Below, piece by piece: positions 35,767-49,200 of a stretch of DNA of 64,000 nucleotides. Under the pieces are notes generated by a model. The model did not search any database. It was not told the DNA's origin and saw nothing but the letters and a program-made list of their open reading frames with translations. Numbering within the stretch: the stretch's first letter is position 1; each line of letters opens with the position of its first letter. Origin of the DNA: Crossaster papposus (Eukaryota > Echinodermata > Asteroidea > Velatida > Solasteridae); NCBI GenBank assembly GCA_037893245.1, contig JBAIAA010000261.1, positions 992,001 through 1,056,000 of the forward strand. The letters run 5' to 3'. A program made the position numbers and the translations under genes.

Positions 35767-38014
35767 GCCCCGCATTCTCGAAGCATTTCTTCCAGTTTTC
35801 CTTCGTCGTTCAGCTTCTTGATCTCTGTGCCTCCACCGATGAATTTTCCCTTGATGAACACCCTTGGAACCTGTACAAAAATGCAATCAAATAAAAAAAA
35901 AGTGCATCAGTAAAGAAGAGTTCATTTTAGTGGTAAACTGCAGCACTAACTTCTGCTCATATAAACAGCAAGTGATCCAATGGTAAATATGTGACCTGTC
36001 ATCACAAAATGAGCGTAAAGTCGACAAAATCAAAAATTGAGATATGGGTATTTCTAAATTATGTGGAAACAGAGCTTTCCATTGGTATAACACTTGGAGG
36101 TTTGATACTCAATATCTTTTTTATTTTAATTTTTTTAGTCTGGAGTCTTAATACAGAGATTATGAGAAAACGGGCATTTCTTGCAAGAAATTGTGTGAAA
36201 AGCATAGAAAGGCATAGTCAAAATTGTCTCAAAAACTAATTTTGTTTTTATCTGATCGTCCTGAAAAATTGGGAATTGATTGTTGGGGATTTAGTCTTAA
36301 AAAAAACCCATATAATCTCAAAATCGACCACCCCTTCAAATTTTGACTTTGACTGGCCGTACTGGGAAATCACTCCGTACGACTTTACGCTCATTTTGTG
36401 ATGACAGGTCACATATGTCACGCATTTGCCACAGTTCCAAGAAAAATAATGTAGTACTCTGACGCTTCTTCAGCGGTGTTGTACAAAGTCCATGGAGAGT
36501 CGAGAAAAGTTGTCCAAGTATTTCTAGTCACACACAAATCAAACTGCCAAAATTTGCGTCTGGCGGGGTTTCTAGCCAAAATACCTTGGAGGGATAGGGG
36601 TAATTTGGTCAAGTTGACAACTAAAAATCTCTGTAAAAAAGTCAAATGCGGACAAAGCTTTAGGTTTAAAGGTATATACACCATTTGCAGATATCAATTT
36701 GTTGATATCAAAGATTAAGAAATATCTTACTCATTTGAAAGTAAATAATGATTCTAGGCATCTAGCAAAATATTTGCGCTAGATATCCTCTAACTATTCT
36801 GAAAAATAAAATTGTATAAAGAAAAATTCACGAAAAAACAAAGATAACATAAGAATAACTGCTCGACACCGGTTGAAAACAATCGCTGTTTTTCGTGCTT
36901 TTCTTGGCATCCATGGTTGAAAACTTCAGACAGGTCAGTTAAACGTTATAAAATCTACCCATTCATGATAATTCAAGCAATTACCAATGGTGTATCCTAC
37001 ATTTAAATGTAAATATTGATTGTAGGCATTCAATATCTTTTACAGGTTAGATATATCCTGTAATTGTTCCGAAAATTTGAATTTTATTTTTAAAAAAAAT
37101 TGATCACCGGATGCCAATCTAAAAAAAACAAGAACAACATAAGAACTGCACGGCGCTGGTTGAAAACGAACGCCGTTTTTTTCTTGCTTTTCTCAGCATC
37201 CGTGATTCTAAAACTTTGGACAGGTCAGTTAAACAATATGTGACCCCGCTCCATCAAAATCAGGAATACCGGTAAGTCTCGAAATGACTTTTTGGTGAGA
37301 AAGGAAAATTTCATAAGCTTTCTAATGATACCCATCACAAGTGTGTATCTGATTAGGTTAACGAGTTATGGTCTGATGAAGATGACAGGTGTATATTTAT
37401 TTGCCGAATCCACATTCCAAGAAAAACAGCTTTGAATTAAACAAAATTGACCAAAATCATATGGACAGCGCACACAAATCCTCTTTATTTTCACCTTTAT
37501 TTATGGTTTTTACATACAAGACATTAATGACAATAATCTGTGATAACTAAACTTCCTAAAAATACAATGTTCAGAAAATCGAGTTGGTCACGATTTTCAA
37601 CCATGCGTTCACTTCAACGGCCAATTGCGTAAAACGGCCTCAGTGACTTATTCCTGATGGAGCGGGTCACATATTTACTCTAAAATCCAACCCCAAAAGC
37701 CACTCCTTCCTGATAATTCAAGCAATTACCAATGGTGTATCCTACCTCTAAAGAGCACAAAGTATACTTACAGTGGTTTCCCCGGTCATCTTCCCCAGCA
37801 CACTCTGTATGCGTTTGCCATCGTCGCGCTTATCCAGTTCCACCGTCGCATAGTTGGCATTGTGTTCATCCAGGGCATTCTTGGCCATTGTGCAGTACGG
37901 ACATTGCGTCTTGGAGAACACCACTACAATCTTGTCGTGGAGGATATTTTGCACCAGCGTCCCCTCCGGCGAGTCCACGGGGACGTCAGGGATCGGGGAA
38001 AAAAAGTTACCCAT
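35760..38014 (-). CDS. GLRX2: Dithiol glutaredoxin, GLRX2-like, 2 coding exons
   Basis: Glutathione-dependent thiol-disulfide oxidoreductase. Exons 38014-37772 and 35870-35760 join in phase 0 to give 117 aa. Visible elements are the CPYC active site in FSKTQCPYCTMAK, the TVP cis-proline motif created exactly at the exon junction (MTGETT|VPRVF), and the glutathione-binding GG in KFIGGGTEIKKL. The TMAK after the active site is more like vertebrate GLRX2 than GLRX1, although GLRX2 in vertebrates usually has CSYC; the symbol is therefore a best fit. The N-terminus MGNFFS fits an N-myristoylation pattern (Gly2, Ser6), an inference. A good acceptor (tctattgcag) ends 2 nt before the ATG on the minus strand, so an upstream non-coding or alternative exon is likely. 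The stop codon lies in a 19-bp tandem repeat. Its nearest neighbour upstream is the divergent ABHD16A. Confidence 0.93.
35988..36416. mobile_element. MITE family D2 (tgtgacctgtcatcacaaaa)
   Basis: Inverted ends tatgtgacctgtcatcacaa / ttgtgatgacaggtcacata extend about 35 bp, to gagcgtaaagtcg. Near-identical copy at 59925-60335. In the glutaredoxin intron. Confidence 0.92.
36666..37006 (+). mobile_element. MITE family A, full copy
   Basis: TTAA on both sides, in the glutaredoxin intron; directly followed by another interrupted copy. Confidence 0.88.
37003..37752 (+). mobile_element. MITE family A interrupted by a family-D element
   Basis: Left part 37003-37234 and right part 37674-37752 belong to family A. 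Between them is a 439-bp family-D element (37235-37673). The right end is only 18 nt from the glutaredoxin exon-1 donor. Confidence 0.8.
37235..37673. mobile_element. MITE family D4 (tgtgaccccgctccatc)
   Basis: Ends aatatgtgaccccgctccatc / gatggagcgggtcacatatt. It is inserted in a family-A copy. A related, reshuffled copy lies at about 19407-19862. Confidence 0.88.
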
Positions 38015-40205
38015 TACTGCAATAGATGTCTCTAACTAAGACTAAGAGAACAAAAATACAAATCAAATAAGTTGAGAGGACCTATAATATTTTCGATCTT
38101 AACAAGATCTTCTTCAGAGTCAAATTGGCTGTGTACATGGAATCATGGAGCTTTAACATATATACAGGGGGCATACAAGCATGATGCACAACATGCATGG
38201 TCAGGAGAATAAACACAAAAGAGAAATTAAAGAGAAATAGCAGAGTGCAGTGGAACAATTAACAAAAGGAGGATTAGGCTAAGGAAATAAAAGACAAGGT
38301 CAGCTAGAGTGGGTATAGGTGCAAACATGGCCTGGGTGGGGAACAAAAAGGGGTAAAACCACAAGGAAATACATAAGCAATATATGGGACGGAGAGAACC
38401 CCCCCCCTCCTTTGTGGTGGTCTTGTGGAATGTTGTGGTTTCTTTTGAGGTTTTTAGGGGGGGGGGGGGGGTAGGTAACAATAGTCTAGGAAGTGTAAAG
38501 GTATGGGGGACTAGGGGAGTCGCTTGGTCCCATATGTTGCTGGGTATAAGGAAATAGTCTAGGGTAATAATCAAAAGGAAGAACCAACAAAGAAGTATGA
38601 AGGGTTGGGGGGGAGGAGTGGGCAACAGTATTATTACAAGAAAGGGGTGTAAAAGGAAAAAGGACGGGGGAAACCAGAGTGATGAGAGCAAACAAAAACA
38701 AACTTCTGGCAAGGCATAAATCTGAAACAGATGAAAATAGGAGAAAAAATAGAAGTTAATCATTTTCTAGTTGGATGTTGAGCCCATGTGGTTGAATGGT
38801 CCGAAGTTGATTTATCCAAAAAAAATCCAGGCTGACGCAAACTGAGTCTTTCCGATGGCCAAGTGATTCTATGCCCTGTAGTACATATCAAAAATGCAAT
38901 GGTTTAATACTGGTTGAAGTGGTGACCGTCAGGGGTGTTGACAGTCGATCGATGACCGTAGAAATGCTTCTTTAGGGCATTTTTGGTCTCCCAAAACAAA
39001 AATATACACAGGTACATTGTCAAAAACACGGCAGCCAAATTGGCCAATCAGCAGCGTTTTTTTGCAGTTGCACTATGACGTTACAGTGGACTTTGATTGG
39101 CTGGCGCGCGGGATTGCATAATTTTGCATGTCCACATCATCATAATCATACAGTCATAGAGCTATAAAGAACCCAATATTTTTGCAATAATATCAAAGTC
39201 AGACATTGGTTCAGACCATGGAGAAATCTTATTTCTCCATGTTCAGACATAAAGCCACTTTGGAGTTCCGACTGCGCATGTGCACAACAAGATTCAACAA
39301 TTTTTCTCAAGGAGGTCAAGTGATACAAACACGGCAGACAAATGCACACAAGGCTATGGGGGACGTGGTAACCAAATCCGCATTTTTTACATTTTCTTGT
39401 GAAATCGAAAAAAATAAATAATATTTGTTCGAACAAAAGTTTGGCCACACAAAGCGGCTGAAAACACCAAAACGTAAACAAAAATATGTTACTTAGTAAC
39501 TTTAAAACACGACGATCTCTTGAAATTTGCTGGTACCCCGCTATGCTTTTGCACGCAATCGATGAAATGTTTATATCGAAAGAAATATCGTCAAGGGAAA
39601 ATGTGCGCATGTGCAGTTGGAATACCAAATTGGCTTATACAGTATGGCTCCCGTTAACCAAAGTATCATCGTATGGCCAGTTGTCCCACTTGTGAAGTTG
39701 TTCGAGTCCAAATGTAGTTGGCATATCTTTGTGTACAGTGTAGATGAACACAACTTTGCTGACCTCGAGTCAATGCGACTGCGAGGTGAAAACAAACGCA
39801 GAGCAATTAATAGTACATGAGCACAACGCGAACGCCCCTGCGTTCACCTCGCAATCATGAATACTGATCGCAAACGGTAAACGGCCAGAAAGTTGCGAAG
39901 GTACGTGACGGTGTCCCGTGTAGTGAGTGGCATTCTCTGCGATTTCAATGTCAACGTGCGAATCAATCGTACATTCTTTCCATTAACTTGGTATTTTTTT
40001 TACCTAAAACTAAAGTTTTACCAAAATTCCAAAATAAGACCAATTGAAAGTTAACAGTGATGACTGATCATGATCAGCTAGCTGATGACAGATGAAGCAA
40101 ATTTTCACACCATACTAGTGTGATAGGGCGCCCTCTTGCGCGTTTTATTTCTTAGCTTTCCGCTCTAGCTGCGCTGGCTGGAGATAAGTGACTCTGCGTT
40201 CAAGA
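38015..40205. promoter_or_regulatory. Divergent upstream region of glutaredoxin and ABHD16A, with repeats
   Basis: Between the two divergent start codons lie a repeat copy (38160-38548), poly-G/C runs, and a foldback element (about 39246-39660) whose arms contain gcgcatgtgca. A further short inverted pair (gcgaggtga / tcacctcgc, about 39780-39855) follows. The ABHD16A transcription start is probably within 40100-40200. A 5' exon of the glutaredoxin may lie here, because an acceptor directly precedes its ATG. Confidence 0.4.
38160..38548 (-). mobile_element. Repeat region: element also seen at 12605-12840, followed by family J
   Basis: 38165-38357 is the reverse of 12605-12840 (landmarks gcatgatgcacaacatg, cctgggtggggaacaaaaa). 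38388-38548 is a reversed family-J copy. Just left, cttaacaagatcttcttcag resembles the 3' region of Penelope-like elements, a weak resemblance only. Confidence 0.7.
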
Positions 40206-43200
40206 ATGGCATCGCTTCGGCGTTGTATTTTTGGGCCTCAACTCTACAGAATTCATGCTCAGCGAGATACTTTGGTAAGAAGAATTTTCAACACCACATG
40301 TACTCAATATCACATATTTTGAATAGTTAAATTCACGCTTGTGTCAAAAGCATTAGCGAATTGTAATTTGGCCCAATTTCCGGACACAACATTCTCGCAG
40401 TCACCGAAGGAAGAAGGGGCAAGCCTAGCGGGGCCAGACTAGCCTGGCCAGGGCATTATTTAAAGCCTCAAATTTCCTCCTTCGCGCTACTTTACAAGGT
40501 GCATTTTACAATGGGAAGACAAACAAGGTTCCTAGATTTCCAACCGTGAGAATGTGTTGATTGATTTGATGTCGTGTACGTACTTTGCAAAACTGAAACT
40601 GAAAGAGCAACTATAATATACTCTACATGTATGTAGCTTTTTCTCTTCCACCATGCCGATTAACAAAGGAAAATTTCATTGTATTTGTAGCAACAAGCAG
40701 GGAATTTCAAAGCGTGCAGTTTGGGGGTTCAGAAAAATTTCGTTCGGAAAATATACGCAGTGGGGGGCTTAAAATATACAGTGTCCAGGCCATGCAACTC
40801 AAGAACATTTTTTATGAATGAGTTAGACTCCTTGATTTTAGGAAAATATATTATTAGCTTGAACTTTTTCAACTTATTTCAGTGCCAGTACACTTTTTGT
40901 AATTTCAAGATTAATTTGACATAATTGGTTAAATCTTTAATAGAAAATTGTTAATACAAAGGCCTATATTTATTTACATAAAATTGATACGTGTTTAACT
41001 GCCAAAATTGATGCATCATGCTTTCAAATGAGTAAGATATTTCTTAATAATTCGGAAGTAAATATTTTTGATATCTGCAAATGGTGTATCCTACCTTTAA
41101 ATGTACCTGTAGTATAATAAATAAGGATTACACGAATGTTCATGAATCATACTCTCAGTCAAACCATGGACGAATAACTAAAGAATGCTGTGCTCTGAAT
41201 TTATACTGAAACAGGTTTTTATGTTCTTAACCCCAAACCCCTTAGCCGCTCTCACTAGAATAGAAAGCATACAAAACTTTTTAAAAACGCCACTGCACAC
41301 AGGTTTAGTAAATATTAGTATTGAACCTTACAGTACTAAACCTGCCAAACTCCAACTTGTTGAAGTTTGACTTGGTACAGAGGGGTCTATGCATTGTTCA
41401 GCGTTCAGGATCAGGGTTGTGATGACTGGCCATTGGTTCTGTGTGTTGGACTGTGTTTGAGTGGGGACACCCAGGGCGATACACATCATCACACTTACAG
41501 TTGACCAGGAACTTTGCAGTGACCGGCCTGAAATGAACACCCACAAATAAATGCCCACAGGTGCATTCTCCCAAACTCCAACATTTTTTACAAGTCTCAT
41601 GCCTTTCTGCCCTGAACCTCACATAGTTCAACAGGGGTCTCCCGGGGCCTTTTGTACCAAGTCAAACAAAGTCCAACAACAAGTTGCTAAACCTGCTAAA
41701 ACCTAGCAAAACCTGCAGTTGGAGTTTGATGGGCTTGTGGTAGATAAAGTTAAAAGGCAATACACAAAAAAATGTTTTACAATATTACATTTGTTTGTCA
41801 CTTCAGAGGCTCAAAGCTACTCGTTCTAATATTATTAATCTTAATGATAATAGCCTATACAAGGTAAACCCAGGACCAAGTTGTGCGTTTTATTTTTCAT
41901 TTCAAGTAGCCATTGTTTGATGAGTATTTAGAAGGGTGCATTACCCAGTTCGCGCCGGAATTATTTTAACATCACCGAGCCGAGGTGTGAAATTATTTTT
42001 AATGAAACTTGATCCGAGGCGGGTTCAGGCCGATGGTACCGGGAAGCACGTACCTACGCATTTCCGGCTTTGCTCGTGCTGATGGACATTTCTGGCCTTG
42101 CTCGTACCGTGTTTATGCCTCATCCGTTTTAAATCTGGGGAAAACTTTGCGTGTATAAACGTCCTCCGGCACGAACTGGTTAAGGTGACTTTTGAAGTGC
42201 ATTGGAGCGTAAACAAGAGGAGGGGTTATGATGCATGAATTTGGGCAGTTTTATTTGTGTGTGACTAGAAATGATCATGTGTACATGGCTTGTCCCAACT
42301 GCCACACACACAAAATCTTACCTAATGAGTTGTTTCCCCTCTGTTCTTGATTTCCAGGGACACGAGTACCAACCAAATGCTTTGGAACGCCAGAGCAACA
42401 ATGTTGTCAGAATTGTAAGTGGATATATACTGGTAACTTGTCTCACTTTAACCCTAACCCTGCCAGATCCAGCACATTGCACCTCTGGTGACTGCTTGAC
42501 CTTGCTGCACACAAGTCAATGTGACAAAGTATGCAATCTGATGCATCTGGCAGGGTTTCTAGCCAAAATACCCTGGAGGGTTAGGGTTAATTAATGAGGG
42601 ATTCCCATGAGTAATTTTAAAGGCCTTTTACAGTTGCTGTATTTTATACCCAAACTTTACTTCCAGAACTGTAAGCTTCCATGAATCTTACATGGGCAAT
42701 ATGCATGTCCTAGCAGTTTGTTTCAATATTGTGGTCTGTTACGTGTAAAAAAACTAATAAACCATTTGGATTTTTCAGAAGACCATAAGACTTATATGGA
42801 ATCAATATCATTTGGTCTAGAGTACCCTTTACATTAGCCCTACAAATAGGGCTGTAATTACTGTAGCTCTCTTTTGTCTATATGTGACCTGGCACCACGA
42901 AATGAGCGGAAAGTCGCACATGGCCAAAACGAGTTATTGGCCGAAACGTTTGTTTTTCATGTGGGAGGGCAGTTTTGAGTTGTTAACGTTTTTACGTACC
43001 CCAAACAACCATCTTTATCATATCCCAAATTTGTATAGCTCAATTAAAACGACCGATTGCGTAAAACGACCTCAGCGACTTATTCCTGATTACGATGGAG
43101 CGGGTCACATATACTCGTTCTCATGCAATTACTCGATTACTGTCAGTGATCGCATCATATTTATGTTTTTGTTTTGTAAACAGATCACATTCTGCTGGTC

Positions 43201-46200
43201 GTTTTCTTACTACACTTCTCCATTCCTATTGGCCTACTTGTATCGCAAAAGTAAGTATAAAATACAGGGTGGTTTAACTTAAAGGTAGGATACCATTGCT
43301 TATTGCTTGAATTATCATGAATGAGTGGATTTGTGTGTTGTATTTTATAGTAAATATCGTTTAAAGTTAGGATACACCATTGGTAATTGCTTGAATTATC
43401 ATGAATGGGTGGATTTGGGGTTGTATTTTATAGTAAATATTGTTTAACTGACCTGTCCAAAGTTTTACAATCATGGATGCCGAGAAAAACACAAAAACAG
43501 CGTTTGTTTTTAACTGGCGTTGAGCAGTTATTCTTATGTTATTTGTGTTTTTCGCGATCGCCAGACGTCGATCGCTAATTTGTCTTTATAAAAAAAAAAA
43601 TTCAGAATAATTAAAGGATATCTAGCGCAATCATTTTGCTGGATGTCTGGAATCATTATTTACTTTCACATGAGTAAGATATTTCCTAATAATGTGGTAG
43701 TAAATGTTTTTGATATCTGCAAATGGTGTATCCTACTTTTAACTTACCTGTCCTACAGTTTTACAATCATGGATGCTAAAAAAAGCAGGAGAAACGGTGT
43801 TTGTTTTCAACCGGTGTCGAGGCAGTTGTTCTTATGTTGTTCTTGTTCTGTTCTGTAAAAACATCGCGATCGCCATCCGGCGATCGTTTACGTGATAACA
43901 TTTCAAATCTCCAGTAAAGGGGTCTAGAGGTAGAATTGGGTTAGGGTATAATGATGCATTTCCGGCCTTACTCGCTGCTGACAGAAATTTCCGAACTTGA
44001 ACTTGGCGTGTTTATGCGTCATCCGTTTTGAATTTGGGGAAAACTTTGCGTTTATATACGTCATCCGGCGCAAACTGGTTAAACTAACTAACCCAGTGTA
44101 AACCGGCCTCTTGTTAAATTTGAGTTCTCTATGAAATGCTAATTTGCGGGACTGTTCTTGACCAATGAAATACATTGAATCTAAGACATAATACCCAGTA
44201 TGTTTGGTATCATTGTCTTGTTTGTACAGATTATTTCAGCTACGGAGGTCTAGTCAGTGTCAGCAAGGTAGTAGGCGCGGCCCTGCCCGTACTTGCCTTA
44301 GCAATGTGTATAAGAGGTGAGTTGCACCAGCGTTAACATAATTTCCACAGTGTTTTTGTTTTTTTGATGGGCAAAATGTGATGTGCTATTGATGAGGGTT
44401 TTTCGGACTAGCCATAATTTTTGGGAACTTTCGGGAGTTGAGTATTGTCTTATACAACAAGTAAAGCTTTTCAACATTTAGCAGGCAAATCATTTGATAT
44501 ATGTGACCTGCTCCCACAAAACCAGACATAAGTGGTTTTTTTTTTTTAAAGTGAGATTTTGTTATTTTCATTTAGTACACATCTTCAGCTTTCATTTGGT
44601 ACCAAAACCACCTTTATACCAAACATACTTCCAATTTTATGAGGATTTTATTTCGATGTATTTGGGAGATAAATTACCACTTTTAGGACACATATTGGCT
44701 TAATAAATGCATGATTTGTGTACTTCCTCATCAATAAAGTTGATTTTGTTTAACCTATTACTGAGCGAGGGTTAAAGTATACATTAAAAAAAAAAAAAAA
44801 AATAACAAAAAACTAAAATAGATGTCTGCCAGATTTTTCACCCCATTTTAACTTTGACGAGCTGTATCTCGAAATAGCCTGCGCGACTTATGTCGGGTTT
44901 CGTAGGAGCAGGTCAAATATTCTGAAACGCATTCAGAATAACATTCTGTTGGGTTACTGGTAAATAAACCCAACTTCGGGCATAATTAACTTCATCCTCA
45001 TATGTTTTCCCTAAGTGGTATTTTGTAAATACCAGTCATGTAATTGTTATCTGTACTCTAAGGATACTATCATTGTTTTAAAGAAAAATAACCAACAACT
45101 TGTACAAATGATCACTGTAAGTTTAACTGTAACTGTCGTTAACTGATAGCATTATGGGAGAGCCACCAGATAGTGATTAGGTTCGCTTTTTGGCAATCCT
45201 TCAGGGATGTTATCAGTCTCGTCCTGTACCCTATATACCCAGCACGATATGTGGCAGAGGGGTACCCCCCTATTATCCCTATACTTTATACGCACTCAAC
45301 ACTATTGTAACCTAACCCATCCCCCCTTGAAACCTAAAAGGAATTCCTGATATTCCGGAAACACAATGGTCAAAACAAAAGAGGGGGGTTTTCTCTGCCA
45401 CATATCGTGCTTCATATGTATTGTATTTTGTTACTTATGCATTGTATTTCGTCATGTTTTTGTTCACCTGAGAAATAATAAATGAAATGAAATGAATGAA
45501 ATTAAATTTGTTATGACAAGATAGATAACTGACTGGGTTTCTGTGTTTTTTTATTTGTTCACGTTAGGAATTGGTCGTTATACTAATGAGGAATACTGCT
45601 CCTTCCTGGCATTGCTGGAAACTGCCAAAGCAAACAACAGCCTCGAACTGAAGGTTAGAAAACAAAAACACAGAATTGATGGCACTTAGAGAATGTTACC
45701 TCTGGAAGAAAATGCAGGATCCAGGTACATCAGGCCCAATCTGATGCTGGATGATTTTTTTGGAGGAGTGAGGTTAGGCCAGCATTTTTTTTATTTATGG
45801 ATTACGAACATAACATAAAATTTGGCAGGGGACGGAGGGCACTAAAAACATAAAATTTGATGTGATCTGGAAAAACCCTTCACATGTTGAATTTTGTTGT
45901 TGTCATCAATTCCACGGCTCAGATGCGCTGCGTACAATTCGCCAGGTAATGGTACATGTAAGTTACCCAGAATGCCTTGAGTTACTTTTAAAGAAATATG
46001 TGAAGCGCCGCGGCTCAGATTCACTGCATACATTTTGAAAGGTGCGAAACAACAATTTTAACATGTGAAGGGTTTTCCCAGATCACATCAAAAATGTTAA
46101 TGGTTTCTTTTTGTTTGTGTACATACAACTATTTTATCCAGGGTCGTTTAACAGTTTTAGGCACATTTAACAGTTCAATATTTATATGGTTTACTTACAT

Positions 46201-49200
46201 GTATATTGAACTTATACCAGCGATAAGTCTGCAAAATATCGGTGGCATTTACTACGTGCTTTGATACAAAATATTCAACTTACTCAAAACACTGCGTTGG
46301 AAAAGAAAATACAGTCCATCTATTAAACAAAAATACAAAATATTTAAAATCCTGATTAAGAAAAACAAATGTTAATTTTCTCATTTTTTTTCTTTTTTCT
46401 AAAATTGCAATATTCATAGTCGGCGGGTTCGTAATCGTAAATTAAAAAAATGCTGGCCTTACTTGTAATTAGGTATTTAACCAAAAAGACGATTTTGGAG
46501 GATTAAGATTATTTGTTACTTGCCCTTGGATGCATATTCTCAGAGCTGGAAATTTTTGCAGGTTTTTAAGGCAGTAAACAAAAATATTGGAGATTTTTGA
46601 GGATTTAGGTTACTTGTAGGAAACATGGGGTTGGGAGTTAAAGCCCGGTTCATGCTCAACGTGAAAGCAAATGCAAATTCGTGACGTCGCAGCAAGTTTT
46701 CGTGCAAAAGTTGAATGCATTTCCCTTCCGAATTTTCGCAGTGAATGCTCTGTGACGTCAAATTAGTATCGCATGTGCTTTCACACCGAGTTTATCAACC
46801 AGGCTTCGGGGCTAATAAAATATTCCTTTTGCACCAAAAAGTTACCCTAATGTATAGTTTGTGTACATTTTTTCTCATTTTATTAACAGAAGAAGCTCCA
46901 GTATTTTGACTTTGAATTCAGCCACTGGCCACCAGATTTCAAATGGAATGACATAAGCAGGTAACATCTGTAACACATTCACCATTCCCTTAAAGGCTGT
47001 GGTTATTATACAGCAGTGCTATAGGAAGAGCCAGAGCCCTAGACAACCAGACCAAACCACAGTAGTATATAAATGGTTTGAGGAGAAGTAGGAGAAATTA
47101 CTGTTCCTGAGATGTAGGTCAGCTCGACACGAAGCGGAGGGAGGTAGACGAGCTGACCTACACCGAGGGACCAGTAATTCCTACTATTTTCCAGAAATAA
47201 ACCGTGCTGTATTTGTTTGACTACACCTCATAAATATTTACTGCCTTGTCAATAACAAGGGAGTCAGGTTGGTGTAGCGGTTCTTTCCTCGCCTTCCACC
47301 ACTACGACACGGGTTCTAATCCGGTCTGAGCCAATATGTGGATTGGGTTTTCAGTCCCTGCCTGACTCCATGGGTTTTCCCCAGGATATTCTTCCTTCCA
47401 CCTCTAAAACTGTAACTTCTTCACATTATCTTCTCTCATCCTGTAATTGGCGCTATAGCGCTGTAGGGTGTTGAATGAAATAAATGAATAAATAATAACG
47501 GCCTTTGTATATTTTGCACCTTTATTCAGCACAAGATATTCAAGTTCCTCGTCAGTCAATGACAGAAATCTAGTAACGTTACTGAGACTGGTTCCGTAAA
47601 GATTGCATGACATGTCCTCAGCCGTTTTGACTAGACAATGTTCGCCGGGCTAGCGTTAAGGTTGAGGCCTGTAAATTTGCAAAGTTGATTCCATAATCTA
47701 GAACCAGTTCCTGACATCAATGGTTGACTACCCTGGTTTCGATGCACTCTCCTAGCTTCTTCTTTTTTTCTTCTTTTTTACGTAATTTCGCCTATCACAA
47801 AGCCAAAAGCCACTTGAGGTGTGGGCTACAGAGGAAAGCAATGTGGAAAAACCTGCCCCTCACACTAAAACTAGATCTCTTTAACTACTTTTTAGCCCAA
47901 TTTATAGACACACCATTTTTCCCAAGTTTTTGTTTTCTGGGCTAAATATCACAATGTTATTATTGTTCATATGATTTTTCATAAGGTTTTAATATGATAA
48001 CTGTGCCAGTAAGCAACTTGGTGAATTTGAAGCTCACCGATACTGACTACTTGATGATATCTGGAGACAGTGTAATGTGCGCACATTTATAGGGTCACGA
48101 AGTTGTCATTTTGGATAATTACTGTGTTCCCATAATTATTCAGTCACTTATGCTTTAGCAAATGTTATGGAAGTAAGGATATTTAAGTAGAATCACCAAA
48201 ATAAACTTAAAAAAATAAAAATAAAATATATACCCAAATATGGGCAGGGATTAACGATTTATGCAAATTAGACATATTTCCACCACTTGGATTTTTGTAG
48301 ATTTTTAGTATGTAATTCTAGGAACCTTGTAGAAGTGCACTGTGGTGAAAAACAATTTGTTGCAATTTGTTTGAGGTCAAAACTTATTTTTCCTGGACTA
48401 ATAGGGCAGTAGCCATAGAATTGTCCGGTTTTGAAAGGTGACAAAACTATCTGACAAAAGGGACCTATGAAAGATTTTGAAAGGTAAAACAACTCTCTGA
48501 ACAAACTGGTGTAAGAGAAAAAATACTTTTCAAGTTTCTTGGACTGAAATGTTTTGAAAGGCGAGAAAACTGTCTGACCAAAAGAAACCTATGAAAGATT
48601 TCGAAAGGTAAAACAACTTTCTGAACAAACTGGTGTGAGACAAAAAATACATTTCAAAAGGTTTTGAAAGGTGTAGTAGTGCAGTAGCAATAAATTCCGA
48701 AGCGTTTTGAAAGGTTCATACTTTTTTACAGCCATTTTGTCCAGTAAGCAGATTTTGAAAGGTTTTGAAAGGTAAAACCATAGGACAATACATTGGAACC
48801 ATGCACTCTTAAACGTTTTGTTTCACTTTATTTATCGAATTCTAGCTTTTTGTTAATTAAATCTGAAACTTTGGATATTAAAGATGTCATTTAAGACAAA
48901 AATTGAAAATCGGATTTTGACAAAAATATTGACCCTATTAACTATAACAGGTCATTACTCATAAATGCATAGCGCGACTTATGTCACCTTTTCCTGGAGC
49001 GGGTCACATATGTAAAAACGGAACCTATTGTACTTTTAACGTTTTTCGTTCCAACAAAAGGTTTTCACGTCTTTGGGCCTCGCAGTGTTTTTCCACGCAA
49101 ACAGCACGACAGTGGCTTGTAATCGGAGTCAAAAACCGTTCGACTCGATATTCCGTAAATGTAATTGTCTGTGTTTTCGTTGTAGCGATACAAGCAAGGT

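Noticed and set aside
38227..38763. 178-codon minus-strand frame, hydrophobic and proline-rich
   Set aside because: It lies over a dispersed repeat and poly-G/C tracts; composition explains it.
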